Source of the DNA: Bacillus paramycoides
Lineage (GTDB): Bacteria > Bacillota > Bacilli > Bacillales > Bacillaceae_G
Assembly (NCBI RefSeq): GCF_001884235.1
Contig: NZ_MAOI01000123.1
Location: forward strand, 248,001 to 312,000
Length of the DNA: 64,000 nucleotides
Direction of reading: 5' to 3'
A model generated the notes under the pieces. It saw nothing but the letters and a program-made list of their open reading frames with translations. It did no database searches and was not told where the DNA came from. Made by a program: the position numbers and the translations under genes. Shown here one piece after another: positions 8,660-16,998 of this stretch. The stretch's first letter is position 1. Each line of letters begins with the position of its first letter.

Positions 8660-8802
8660 ATATATCACCTATTTATTTTTCTATTTCTTTCTAAACTTAA
8701 TCGTAAAATCCAGTTATTTATAATTATACTCTGAACACTGACATTTTGCAGTTATTTTTTATAGAAGATATGTTACAATTTAGCATGAGGTGGCACAAAT
8801 CT

Positions 8803-9300
8803 ATGAATATTTTCCTTTGTGGTTCAAATCAATTAACAGCATTAGATCAGGAAGAAATAAAAAAATTTTTAATTGACTATGCTCACAAACATAAAATTTA
8901 CATATTATGTTATAAATCTATTGAAAATGAAGTTCTTCGTTTTTTCATCGAAAACGAAAGACTTGCTCAAAATTTATGCCTTTACACGCTACAACCGTTA
9001 CATGTATTAACAGACGAATTTCAAGAAGTCGTTGATTACTTAAAAAAACACGGAGCTGAATTTGTTGCTTTTGATCATCCTTCTGACTCCATTTTTCGAT
9101 CAGATTATATGTTTTTTGTAAAGCAAATTGTCGAAGATACCGATTTAGTTCTCTGTTTTTATAACGGAGATAAACATACGTCTGTCATTCCCGTTGACAT
9201 TGCAAAAGAAGCAGGAATTGATGCTGTTATTTATGATTTACCAGGCTTACATGCAAAGCAGATGAAAAAAAACTTTGAACAAAAAATTCGTATGATGTAA
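8803..9300 (+). CDS. Motility-locus protein of unknown function
   Basis: This 165-residue soluble protein starts with an apparent Rossmann-like strand and loop (MNIFLCGSNQLTALDQEEI), followed by alternating helices and strands; a second motif, EDTDLVLCFYNGDKHTSVIP, looks like a nucleotide-deoxyribosyltransferase or LOG-type fold, but no catalytic set is certain. The start is placed at 8803, because GAGGTGG lies nine bases upstream; longer starts at 8746 and 8785 overlap the promoter or ribosome site. A TACAAT box lies at about 8771. It is followed directly by cheR in the same frame, 39 bases on, and probably co-transcribed. Function is unknown. Confidence 0.75.
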   Translation: MNIFLCGSNQLTALDQEEIKKFLIDYAHKHKIYILCYKSIENEVLRFFIENERLAQNLCLYTLQPLHVLTDEFQEVVDYLKKHGAEFVAFDHPSDSIFRSDYMFFVKQIVEDTDLVLCFYNGDKHTSVIPVDIAKEAGIDAVIYDLPGLHAKQMKKNFEQKIRMM

Positions 9301-9306
9301 AGGGGG

Positions 9307-9328
9307 AGGCACAATATCATTATTGTGC
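9307..9328 (+). promoter_or_regulatory. Perfect hairpin between ribosome site and cheR start
   Basis: GGCACAAT, a 6-base loop and ATTGTGCC form a perfect 8-bp stem starting inside the GGGGGAGG ribosome site (9302-9308) of cheR. The nearest ATG is 9340, about 31 bases from the ribosome site in the linear sequence, but the folded hairpin would bring the two together. A GTG (9325) lies in the 3' arm. Confidence 0.55.
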
Positions 9329-9339
9329 CTATTGTAAAT

Positions 9340-10122
9340 ATGATAATTGAACAAGATTATGATCATTTTATCGCGAGTTTTAGACAACAATTTAATATGG
9401 ATATCGCTTCCTATAAGCAGGATAGAATGCGCCGAAGAATCGATGCTTTCATTTCGAGAAAAGGTTTTGAAGATTACGCGAATTTTTTAAATAATTTACG
9501 TACCGACCAAAAATTATTTTTAAGTTTTATTGACTATATTACAATTAACGTATCAGAGTTTTTCCGAAATAAAGAACGTTGGCAAACATTAGAGACGAAA
9601 GCACTACCAAAGCTACTTGAACAAAATAATGGTAAATTAAAAGTATGGAGTGCCGCTTGCGCTGCTGGTGAGGAGCCGTATACACTCTCTTTAATCTTAT
9701 CGAAGCATCTAGCTCCATTTCGCTACGAAATCCAAGCAACCGATCTCGATTTTCATATTTTAGAAACTGCGAAACGTGGCCAATATACAGAACGCTCTTT
9801 AAAAGAATTACCTATTGATTTGAAGCAGCGTCATTTCACAAAAGAAGATGATACATATATATTGCACCAAAACATTAAACAACAAGTTACATTCAAACAA
9901 CACGATTTATTAATGCAGTCATTCGATACAAACTACGACTTAATCATTTGTCGTAATGTAATGATTTACTTTACAGAAGAAGCAAGAATAAAGCTCTATG
10001 AAAAATTTAGTCGTTCTTTACGAAAAGGCGGCGTATTATTCGTTGGTAGCACAGAACAAATTTTAACGCCTGAACGCTACAATCTTCAGCGTTTTGATAC
10101 ATTCTTTTACGAAAAAATATAG
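9340..10122 (+). CDS. cheR: Chemotaxis protein methyltransferase CheR
   Basis: CheR methylates glutamates of chemoreceptors using S-adenosylmethionine, the adaptation step of chemotaxis. The product (260 residues from ATG 9340; 265 from GTG 9325) has the small N-terminal helical domain with DRMRRRIDAFISR and the SAM-binding domain with SACAAGEEPYTLSLI at about residue 105, then LIICRNVMIYFTEEA, both hallmarks of the family. The C-terminus (VGSTEQILTP) is typical. It follows the unknown plus-strand gene and is divergent from the yaaR-flgK operon. The start is uncertain because of the hairpin covering the ribosome site. No cheB was seen in the window. Confidence 0.93.
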   Translation: MIIEQDYDHFIASFRQQFNMDIASYKQDRMRRRIDAFISRKGFEDYANFLNNLRTDQKLFLSFIDYITINVSEFFRNKERWQTLETKALPKLLEQNNGKLKVWSAACAAGEEPYTLSLILSKHLAPFRYEIQATDLDFHILETAKRGQYTERSLKELPIDLKQRHFTKEDDTYILHQNIKQQVTFKQHDLLMQSFDTNYDLIICRNVMIYFTEEARIKLYEKFSRSLRKGGVLFVGSTEQILTPERYNLQRFDTFFYEKI

Positions 10123-10165
10123 AAAAAGCAGGGTAATTCTCAATTGAATTAACCCTGCTTTTTTT
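10123..10165. terminator. Bidirectional terminator after cheR
   Basis: AAAAAGCAGGGT and ACCCTGCTTTTTTT arms surround an AT-rich loop. The U tract is best in the plus direction, ending cheR; the minus strand also has T-rich flank and may end the 10217-10933 gene. Confidence 0.85.
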
Positions 10166-10216
10166 AAGTGCCCATAATTCGGGGTACAGTTCAATAATTA
10201 AAATGACGACCTTTTC

Positions 10217-10933
10217 TTATATAATACGAATCAATATGATACCTATAACCCATATAAAGAGAAATAGAGCCGTAACAGACCATTTATGCTCTTGAATCGT
10301 ATGTTTCAACGCATGCGATAATTGCGTCATATTCATTTCTGCCAGTGCTCTCCACACACTGACATCACGTTCTTTAGAAATACGATCCGTACCGCTAATT
10401 AAAATTGTTTCGTTAGACAATTTCGTCATGTAAGCTGTAATAACCGTTATCATTAAATTTGTATTGCCTTCTGAAGAATCATTTTCTACTCTAGAAATGA
10501 GCGCACTTACATCGAGTAACGGAATATGTACTTTCCTTCCAAACGAAAGCTGCACTTCAGCGAAATCATACGTTCCGTCTAATAACGGAATTTCTTTTAT
10601 ATGCGCTTGCTTAATAAGCGCATGTAAACTTCTAACAATTTGTTCATATATTTTTTCCGATTGCTTTCCTTCCGCGGACAACATATGTAACTTTGAAAAC
10701 AACTGCAAAACCGTATCCATTTCCTTAGAAAGCATTTCTTTTACAATCTTTCCATCACCTAAACTTGCAAGTAAAATTCCTATTTCATTATTTTTTGAAA
10801 TAATTTGGGACTGTCCAGTAAACACCAGGTTACTCCGCTTTCGTTCTTTCTGAATTTCATGTTCTGAAATAGCTGCAGGCTGTTTTAATGGTTGTAGCGT
10901 CTTATTTTCAATTGTAGTACGTTTAATCTCCAT
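10217..10933 (-). CDS. Tail-anchored protein of unknown function in chemotaxis operon
   Basis: This 238-residue protein is soluble except for one C-terminal hydrophobic segment at about residues 218-238 (VTALFLFIWVIGIILIRII), which makes it a tail-anchored membrane protein facing the cytoplasm. The N-terminal third is basic and low-complexity, and the centre is helical. I do not recognise a family. It is the last gene of the motA-motB-cheY-cheA-fliY block, 27 bases after the larger membrane-anchored gene, so a role in motor or receptor assembly is plausible but unproved. A GGAGGCGC site precedes the ATG. Confidence 0.75.
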   Translation of the reverse strand: MEIKRTTIENKTLQPLKQPAAISEHEIQKERKRSNLVFTGQSQIISKNNEIGILLASLGDGKIVKEMLSKEMDTVLQLFSKLHMLSAEGKQSEKIYEQIVRSLHALIKQAHIKEIPLLDGTYDFAEVQLSFGRKVHIPLLDVSALISRVENDSSEGNTNLMITVITAYMTKLSNETILISGTDRISKERDVSVWRALAEMNMTQLSHALKHTIQEHKWSVTALFLFIWVIGIILIRII

Positions 10934-10960
10934 TTAAGCGCCTCCACTACTATCAAATTA

Positions 10961-12325
10961 TTAGCTCCATTCTTTATTACTCTTTAAAACTAAAAACAGT
11001 ACAAATAATCCTGACATAACAGCAAACACATTCGAAGCCTGTACTCCCTGCTCACTTTTTTCTTCCTTCTTTTCTTGTTGTTCTTCTATTTTTTCTTTCT
11101 TTTTAGAAACGCCTTGATTATCATTTTTGCTTTTTTTGTCTTTATGAACCTTCACATTATTTACTTCCTTGTTGTCTTTCAACGGCTCTTTTATAACGTG
11201 GTTGATTTCCTCTTTCTCTTTCAACGGCTCTTTTATAAAATAGTTTACTTTCTCGTCTTGCTTCGGGATTTGAACAACTGGAAATTTCTCTTCCGGGAGC
11301 GGAATCTCTACTTTTGAATCTTCCTGCTTCTCAGTTTCTTTCTTCTCTTCTACTTTATTTTGATTTTCTTGTTCTTCTATCTTTTCATCATCTTTCAACT
11401 TTTGTTCGATAATAGAAACGATATATTCACTTTCTACAACAAGTTTATTGCCTGCCTCATCTATTACTTCCACAATAAGTTGGTGTGGTCCAACAGGTAA
11501 TGCTTCTGTTATTTCAAATATTTTCTGCCAATCCATGTCGTGTTTATTATAGTCTAATAAAAAAGTAATATCGTTACCTTCTTCTTTTCCTTTTAATATA
11601 ACTCGCACTTCTTTAACAACAGATTCTATATCTAGCGTTTGTACTCGTATATGAACGGACTCTCCCTTTTTCCGTTCAATTAAGTTCTCTTTCGCCTCAT
11701 CAATAGTAACTTTCTCTAATTTCGGCAATTCTTTATCTATAGTGGGTGTTTCGTTTTTTATGCGAATGAGTGGGACATTTAATTCATTCTCTATTACTTC
11801 TTTCTTCTCATCTTCTGTATAGCTTTCAACGAGCTGCAGGTTCCAATCACCTTGTAAATCATATATTCCAACTTTATAATTGGCAATCCATCGCTTCGTT
11901 TCTTCTTCATACTCAAAAGATATAATTCTTTCTTGTCTGTACTGCTCACCAGTTTTTTGTAATTGCAAAATGCCTTTTACACTTTGAATATTTTTCCCAT
12001 TCGGTTCTACAGCAATTCGTACTTCTTCGCCAACCTTTAGTTCCTGCTTATTAACTGTAATAACTCCTTGGCCTGTCTCTATCTTTCTTGCTTCTTTTTG
12101 TTCTTTCTCTTTCTCTATTGCTTTTGTTTCATCTTCAACCGGGGGCATTTCCGCTCGTTCCGGCTGTTCCCGATTTTCTATATTTTGCCCTTCTTGCTCA
12201 TTCACTTCGCTTATATTTTGATCTTTTACACTTATTTCTTCCGCATGACCTTGCAATGGGAGGAAAGTACATATATGTAAAAATAGCCAACTAACTAGAA
12301 AAAACTTTACGTTTTTCATCTTCAT
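10961..12325 (-). CDS. Secreted, membrane-anchored Lys/Glu-rich protein of unknown function
   Basis: This 454-residue protein has a signal peptide (residues about 1-28, FFLVSWLFLHICTFLPLQGHA), two beta-rich segments at about 90-180 and 215-300 that look like Ig-like or bacterial surface domains, a long charged Lys/Glu stretch with a short imperfect repeat (IKEPLK occurs twice, about 355-395), and a C-terminal hydrophobic anchor (SNVFAVMSGLFVLFLVL) followed by KSNKEWS. It would stand outside the membrane, possibly reaching the wall. It follows fliY by 29 bases. No function is assigned; a link to motor-wall anchoring or surface swarming is inference from position only. Confidence 0.75.
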   Translation of the reverse strand: MKMKNVKFFLVSWLFLHICTFLPLQGHAEEISVKDQNISEVNEQEGQNIENREQPERAEMPPVEDETKAIEKEKEQKEARKIETGQGVITVNKQELKVGEEVRIAVEPNGKNIQSVKGILQLQKTGEQYRQERIISFEYEEETKRWIANYKVGIYDLQGDWNLQLVESYTEDEKKEVIENELNVPLIRIKNETPTIDKELPKLEKVTIDEAKENLIERKKGESVHIRVQTLDIESVVKEVRVILKGKEEGNDITFLLDYNKHDMDWQKIFEITEALPVGPHQLIVEVIDEAGNKLVVESEYIVSIIEQKLKDDEKIEEQENQNKVEEKKETEKQEDSKVEIPLPEEKFPVVQIPKQDEKVNYFIKEPLKEKEEINHVIKEPLKDNKEVNNVKVHKDKKSKNDNQGVSKKKEKIEEQQEKKEEKSEQGVQASNVFAVMSGLFVLFLVLKSNKEWS

Positions 12326-12354
12326 CTATTTGTTCAAACTCCTATTTTGACGCC

Positions 12355-14001
12355 TTATAGCGATTTCGTCACTTTTACTCCGAAAAACCCATCTACATTT
12401 ACAAGTTCTCCATACGCCACTAATACATCGTTCACATAAATTTGAATTGGTTCATCAATATCTTCATCAAGCACGACCGCTTCATTTTCTTGTAAACTTA
12501 AAATATCTTGAATTGTTCTCACTGTACTTCCGAATACAAATTTAACATTCATTTCTACATTTTGTAGAATAGATGTATCCATATATATCGGCTCAACTTG
12601 TTTGACTTCTTTATATTCAATTGGCTGTACGACTGATGCAGGAATTTCTTCCTCTTCAACAACTTCCTCAACTATTTCTTCTTGCTCTTCCACCATCGGA
12701 TAAAGAAGTCGTCTAACCATTTCTTTTGCCTCTGAAATTGGTAGTATTTGATACATCTTTGATTGAAGTAAATCACCAATTTCAAGATTGAATGTAATTT
12801 GAACGAGCTCGTCCACTTCCATCGTTTCTCCCAAATATTCCATTTCTTCTTTTAACGAAACAAATTTAACGTCTGGCGGTGTCATATCCATTTTTTCTTT
12901 AAACATTTCTGACATTGCTGTTGCAGCATGCCCCATCATTTGGTTCATAATTTCTTTAATGCCACTTAACTCTAATTCACTTAGCTCTTTCTCCGGATCA
13001 ATTTCACCCGTTCCCATCATCATTAAATCTACCATTGTTAAAGCAACATCTTTCGTAAATACGAATACATTCTCATTCTTTAGTCCTTCAACAAAATCGA
13101 CATTTAAAATAACAAACGGAACTGGTACTCCTTCATAATGACGAACATTAATCGCCTCTACATTTGGTGTACTAATAGTGACAGGCTGATTTAAAAGCGT
13201 CGATAGTACTGTTGAAGCCGAACCGATTGAAATATTCGCAATTTCACCAAGTACATCTTTCTCTTCTTGTGTTAACTGCTCTTTTTCCACATGCTCTTCT
13301 ACAATCTCAATTTCCTGCACTTCTGCCTGCTCATCTATTTCTTCTTCCACACCACCAGATAATTGTAACAATTTATTTATCATTCGCTTCGCATGTTCAA
13401 CTGAAACAATCTGTACAAGCTGAGAATTTACAAGATTATCTATTTTTAATTCAAACGATACTTTAACAACCATATTATTCCCATTAATACCAGAAATCTT
13501 CTCTATCTCTTCCGTAAGTTGCACAACTTTAATTGTTGGCGGAGACATGTCTACCGTATCTTGGAAGAATTCTGACATAGATGTTGCTGCGAATCCCATC
13601 ATTTGATTCATTGCTTCTTGCACTGCACTTAGCTCTAATTCACCAAGCTCTTTTCCTTCTTCAACTTCCCCTGTCCCCATCATCATTAGATCAGCAATAG
13701 ATAAAGCAACATCTTGCTTAAGAACAAGAAGATTTTCCATATCTAATCCTTTTGTGAAATGGATATTTAATACAACATGTGGAACTTCAACATCACTTGT
13801 ATCATATAAATCTACCAATTCTACATGAGGAGCAGTAATACTTACTTGCCTATTTAAAATTGTTGATAATACAGTCGAAGCTGAACCGAATGATATATTT
13901 GCAATCTCACCAAGAATATCACATTCTTGAGACGTTAAATGCTCATTTTCTTTTTCTAGCACAATTGTGCTAGTATCCCCTTTTGTGTGTTGCTCAGGCA
14001 T
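12355..14001 (-). CDS. fliY: Flagellar motor switch phosphatase FliY with duplicated CheC domain
   Basis: FliY joins the C-ring and removes phosphate from CheY-P. The 548-residue product is much longer than the roughly 380 of B. subtilis FliY. It carries two CheC-like domains (about 20-210 and 240-430) and a C-terminal FliN/SpoA domain (about 465-548, VKFVFGSTVRTIQDILSL). Each CheC domain has two copies of the (D/S)xxxExxN-x22-P active-site pattern: DILGEIAN, SAVQEAMN, DVLGEIAN and SGIKEIMN, all followed by Pro at the right distance, so four sites look intact. An acidic linker (EEQEEIVEEVVEEEE) precedes the FliN part. AGGAGG precedes the ATG. It lies between cheA and the membrane-anchored genes. 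Confidence 0.92.
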   Translation of the reverse strand: MPEQHTKGDTSTIVLEKENEHLTSQECDILGEIANISFGSASTVLSTILNRQVSITAPHVELVDLYDTSDVEVPHVVLNIHFTKGLDMENLLVLKQDVALSIADLMMMGTGEVEEGKELGELELSAVQEAMNQMMGFAATSMSEFFQDTVDMSPPTIKVVQLTEEIEKISGINGNNMVVKVSFELKIDNLVNSQLVQIVSVEHAKRMINKLLQLSGGVEEEIDEQAEVQEIEIVEEHVEKEQLTQEEKDVLGEIANISIGSASTVLSTLLNQPVTISTPNVEAINVRHYEGVPVPFVILNVDFVEGLKNENVFVFTKDVALTMVDLMMMGTGEIDPEKELSELELSGIKEIMNQMMGHAATAMSEMFKEKMDMTPPDVKFVSLKEEMEYLGETMEVDELVQITFNLEIGDLLQSKMYQILPISEAKEMVRRLLYPMVEEQEEIVEEVVEEEEIPASVVQPIEYKEVKQVEPIYMDTSILQNVEMNVKFVFGSTVRTIQDILSLQENEAVVLDEDIDEPIQIYVNDVLVAYGELVNVDGFFGVKVTKSL

Positions 14002-14040
14002 TTTTCCTGCCTCCTCATTTTTGTTTTTCTATCAAATAAT

Positions 14041-14216
14041 ATAAAGTGAAACTTTAATCAGTGGTGATTTTGTCCCTCACCCACTGATTATTAGCCCACA
14101 CCAATCGGGCTTTTATGGGGAGTTAATCTCCCACCTATCTCTCTCGTATTCACTGCATTTTGATGTCGGAGTTTTACTGCCCGCTAATACGGGGTAAACT
14201 CTCTATTACACTCGTT
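14041..14216 (+). repeat. Dispersed hairpin repeat, bcr1-like
   Basis: It starts ATAAAGTGAAACTTTAATCAG, then forms hairpins: ATCAGTGG...CCACTGAT, GCCC...GGGC, GGGAGTTAATCTCCC, and GAGTTTTAC...GTAAACTC around CCCG/CGGGG. The first part matches the copy ending at 36578. B. cereus group bcr1 repeats are about 155 bp with TTTAT-type ends; the 5' ATAAA and the hairpins agree with that, but the assignment is from memory. The right edge is approximate. Confidence 0.6.
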
Positions 14217-14314
14217 ATATTTTACCAAACTTATTATTCGAATTGTGAACATGTATTTATTTCCACAATATGTGCAAACGACAGTTGTCATATGCTTATA
14301 TTATTAGTTCTACC

Positions 14315-14350
14315 CAAAAAGCTCCCCAATTGTATACAAGTGGGGAGCTT
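14315..14350 (-). terminator. cheA terminator
   Basis: On the minus strand AAGCTCCCCA, a loop and TGGGGAGCTT followed by TTTGG lie just after the cheA stop. It is strong, so fliY is probably not simply read through from cheA. Confidence 0.85.
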
Positions 14351-14362
14351 CCTTCATTCCTA

Positions 14363-16351
14363 TTATAAACCTTCTGGGTTTAAAATGAGGACCACTCGTC
14401 CATCACCGAGAATTGTCGCACCAGAGAAATAGTTAGAGCTCTCTGCAAAGAAATCACCTAATGATTTTAAGACTATTTCTCTTTGACCGATAATTGTGTT
14501 TACAATCAGTCCATAGCTACGATGTGTATTACGAACAATTAACACAGGAACCATTTGACTATCATATGATGCGAACGCCTCATCTACTGTGTTTTCACCA
14601 AATACAGTACTTAAATGTTTCACTTCAATAATTTGATTGCGATAGTTTAAAACGTCTTTCCCTTGTAACGATTGTATGTCTTCTTTCTTAATTCGAATGG
14701 CTTCAACAATATTACCAAGAGGCAAGGCATAACGCTTATCATTTGTTTGAATAAGCATTGATTGAATAATAGACAATGTTAAAGGAAGTTCAATTCTAAA
14801 TGTACTTCCTTTTCCTTCTTCAGAATCAATAATTAAATGCCCACCTAAACTATGAATCGTATGTTTAACAACATCTAATCCAACTCCACGTCCAGAGAGA
14901 TCTGATACAACTTCAGCTGTACTAAATCCCGGTTGGAAGATAAGATCAAACACTTCACGATCCGATAATTTATTTGCCTCTGCTTCTGTTACTACACCAT
15001 TTTTAATCGCTTTTTCTAATACTTTCCCTTTATGAATACCGTTTCCATCATCAGTAATTTGAATTACGACATGATTTCCACTATGAAACGCCTCTAATTT
15101 AATAGTACCTGTCTCATTTTTACCGGCATCACGGCGTTTTTCAACAGTCTCAACACCATGATCAATTGCATTACGAATTAAATGAACGAGTGGATCACCA
15201 ATTTCGTCAATAACAATTTTGTCAACTTCAGTATCTTCACCTTTAATTTGTAAATCGATTTTTTTACCTAAATCTTTCGCTAACATACGTACCATACGTG
15301 GAAAACGGTTGAAGACCGTTTCAATCGGTACCATACGCATGTTCAACAATACATTTTGGATATCTTTTGAAATATCCCCTAATCGATTTAAATGCTCGAT
15401 TAGCTCCTTATTTTGAATCGTTTCTGCTAATTCATCAATTCGTCCACGCTCAATTACACTTTCTTCAAACATATTCATTAATCTTTCGATTTTTTCTAAC
15501 TGAACACGAATAGAACGATTTTCTACTTTAGCATTTTTCGTTTTTGTAGTACTTTTAGCTGACGTTGTGCTGGCCGGTTGCGTTGATGCCTCTAAAGATG
15601 ACTCATGCTGCGTGGCTGCAATCGGTAGTATAGTTTCTTCTACCTGTACGACTTCTTGTGCTATATAGTTTCCTTGCTTCACTTCTACTTTCTCAATTTC
15701 AGAAACATGAAGCACTACCTGTTTCAATTCTTCAACACTACGATCAGTATCCATATATACTGTAAACTCAAATCCAAAAGCATCCGCTTCGATTTCTTCA
15801 ATGCTTGGAGCTGTTTTTTGTATACTTCCTAAATTTTGTAATGCTTCAATACACATAATGGCACGTACTGCTTTTAAAATAGCTTGTTGTTCAACTGTTA
15901 TATATACTTCATGCGAAACTGTATCGTCATTGTTTATACTACTTAGTTCTGTATGTTCCATAGAAGATTCTACATTACCGTTCAATAATGCTTCTAATTT
16001 ATGTTTTGTTGATACTACATCAATATTACCCATTCCGCCTTGTTGCACATCTGCAACCATCTTTTCTAAATTATCAATGCACTCAAAAATAACATCAATA
16101 ATATTAGCATTCACCATCATATTGCCATGACGGATTTCATCTAAAACATTTTCCATCTTATGAGTTAAATCCGCCATTTCCGTAAATTCCATACTCGCAG
16201 ACATACCTTTAAATGTATGAGCTGAGCGGAATATTTCTCCTACAACATCCATGTCGGCAGGATTCTGTTCTAAATTTAGCACATTTTCATTTAGCGACTG
16301 TAAATGTTCTTCTGCTTCTTCAAAAAATATATTTAATAGATCTGTTTGCAT
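14363..16351 (-). CDS. cheA: Chemotaxis histidine kinase CheA
   Basis: CheA phosphorylates CheY in response to chemoreceptors. The 662-residue product shows the domains in order: HPt (P1) with phospho-accepting His45 in FRSAHTFKGM, a response-regulator binding part, a low-complexity linker (about 250-280), the dimerisation helices, the HATPase domain with HLIRNAIDHGVE, DDGNGIHKG and SGRGVGLDVV, and the C-terminal CheW-like domain (ALPLGNIVEAIR). Nothing is missing. It is 129 bases downstream of cheY and has its own terminator. No cheW is present in the window, so the coupling protein is encoded elsewhere. Confidence 0.96.
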   Translation of the reverse strand: MQTDLLNIFFEEAEEHLQSLNENVLNLEQNPADMDVVGEIFRSAHTFKGMSASMEFTEMADLTHKMENVLDEIRHGNMMVNANIIDVIFECIDNLEKMVADVQQGGMGNIDVVSTKHKLEALLNGNVESSMEHTELSSINNDDTVSHEVYITVEQQAILKAVRAIMCIEALQNLGSIQKTAPSIEEIEADAFGFEFTVYMDTDRSVEELKQVVLHVSEIEKVEVKQGNYIAQEVVQVEETILPIAATQHESSLEASTQPASTTSAKSTTKTKNAKVENRSIRVQLEKIERLMNMFEESVIERGRIDELAETIQNKELIEHLNRLGDISKDIQNVLLNMRMVPIETVFNRFPRMVRMLAKDLGKKIDLQIKGEDTEVDKIVIDEIGDPLVHLIRNAIDHGVETVEKRRDAGKNETGTIKLEAFHSGNHVVIQITDDGNGIHKGKVLEKAIKNGVVTEAEANKLSDREVFDLIFQPGFSTAEVVSDLSGRGVGLDVVKHTIHSLGGHLIIDSEEGKGSTFRIELPLTLSIIQSMLIQTNDKRYALPLGNIVEAIRIKKEDIQSLQGKDVLNYRNQIIEVKHLSTVFGENTVDEAFASYDSQMVPVLIVRNTHRSYGLIVNTIIGQREIVLKSLGDFFAESSNYFSGATILGDGRVVLILNPEGL

Positions 16352-16412
16352 TTTAATCCCCTACCTGTCTAACAAACATTTCATTTATGTATAACAATTT
16401 AGTGTTTTAAAA

Positions 16413-16476
16413 CAAAAAAAAAGGGGGCCACACGTCTATCCGCTATCATTGTTTTGATTCTTTGTGGTTCCCCTTC
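16413..16476 (-). terminator. cheY terminator
   Basis: On the minus strand AAGGGG..CCACA pairs with TGTGG..CCCCCTT, followed by a run of nine Ts, between cheY and cheA. It would separate cheY from cheA expression at least in part. Confidence 0.8.
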
Positions 16477-16480
16477 TATA

Positions 16481-16849
16481 TTAGCTGTTTGCTACTTTTG
16501 TTAAAGCTTCGATAACACGATCCGCTTGGAATGGCTTTACAATAAAGTCTTTTGCCCCGCCTTTAATTGCATCTAATACCATACCTTGTTGTCCCATTGC
16601 GGAACAAATAACAATCTTTGCACTTGAATCCATTTTCATAATTTCTTTTAATGCTTCAAGTCCGTCCATTTCTGGCATAGTAATATCTAGTGTTACAATA
16701 TCAGGTTGAAGTTCTTTATACTTTTGAATCGCTTCTACCCCATTCTCTGCTTCACCGATAACTTCAAATTCAGAATTACTTTTTAATAAGTTTTTAATCA
16801 TTGTTCGCATAAACATCGCATCGTCTACAACTAAAATTTTATGTGCCAT
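16481..16849 (-). CDS. cheY: Chemotaxis response regulator CheY
   Basis: CheY-P binds the flagellar switch and controls rotation direction. The 122-residue single-domain receiver has all key residues: Asp9-Asp10 (VVDDAMFMR), phospho-acceptor Asp55 (VTLDITMPEMDG), Thr/Ser in VICSAMGQQ and Lys in FIVKPF. It follows motB and precedes cheA. The length is normal, and an AGGAGAG-type site precedes the ATG. The 149-base gap upstream to motB is extremely AT-rich (16900-16998) and may carry a separate promoter. Its phosphatase partner in this locus is FliY. Confidence 0.96.
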   Translation of the reverse strand: MAHKILVVDDAMFMRTMIKNLLKSNSEFEVIGEAENGVEAIQKYKELQPDIVTLDITMPEMDGLEALKEIMKMDSSAKIVICSAMGQQGMVLDAIKGGAKDFIVKPFQADRVIEALTKVANS

Positions 16850-16998
16850 TCTTTTCGGTTCTCTCCTTCTATGTATAAATATATCTTAATATTTCACCTT
16901 ATCATTCTCACTCATTATACAAAATAAAACGAGAAAATTTAATATTTTTTTAAAAGAATTTCTGTATTTTATTATTTTATTAATAAAATAGAAATATA

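Larger units (their letters stand above)
14002..14362. other. cheA-fliY intergenic region
   Basis: There is no gene here. Most of it is a hairpin-rich dispersed repeat (14041 to about 14216) followed by AT-rich DNA and the cheA terminator at 14315-14350. Any fliY promoter must lie between the repeat and the fliY ribosome site or in the repeat itself; none was clear to me. Confidence 0.6.

Noticed and set aside
14160-14432. 90-residue plus-strand ORF across the cheA 3' end
   Set aside because: Runs antisense through cheA and the terminator; codon use and lack of ribosome site argue against a gene.
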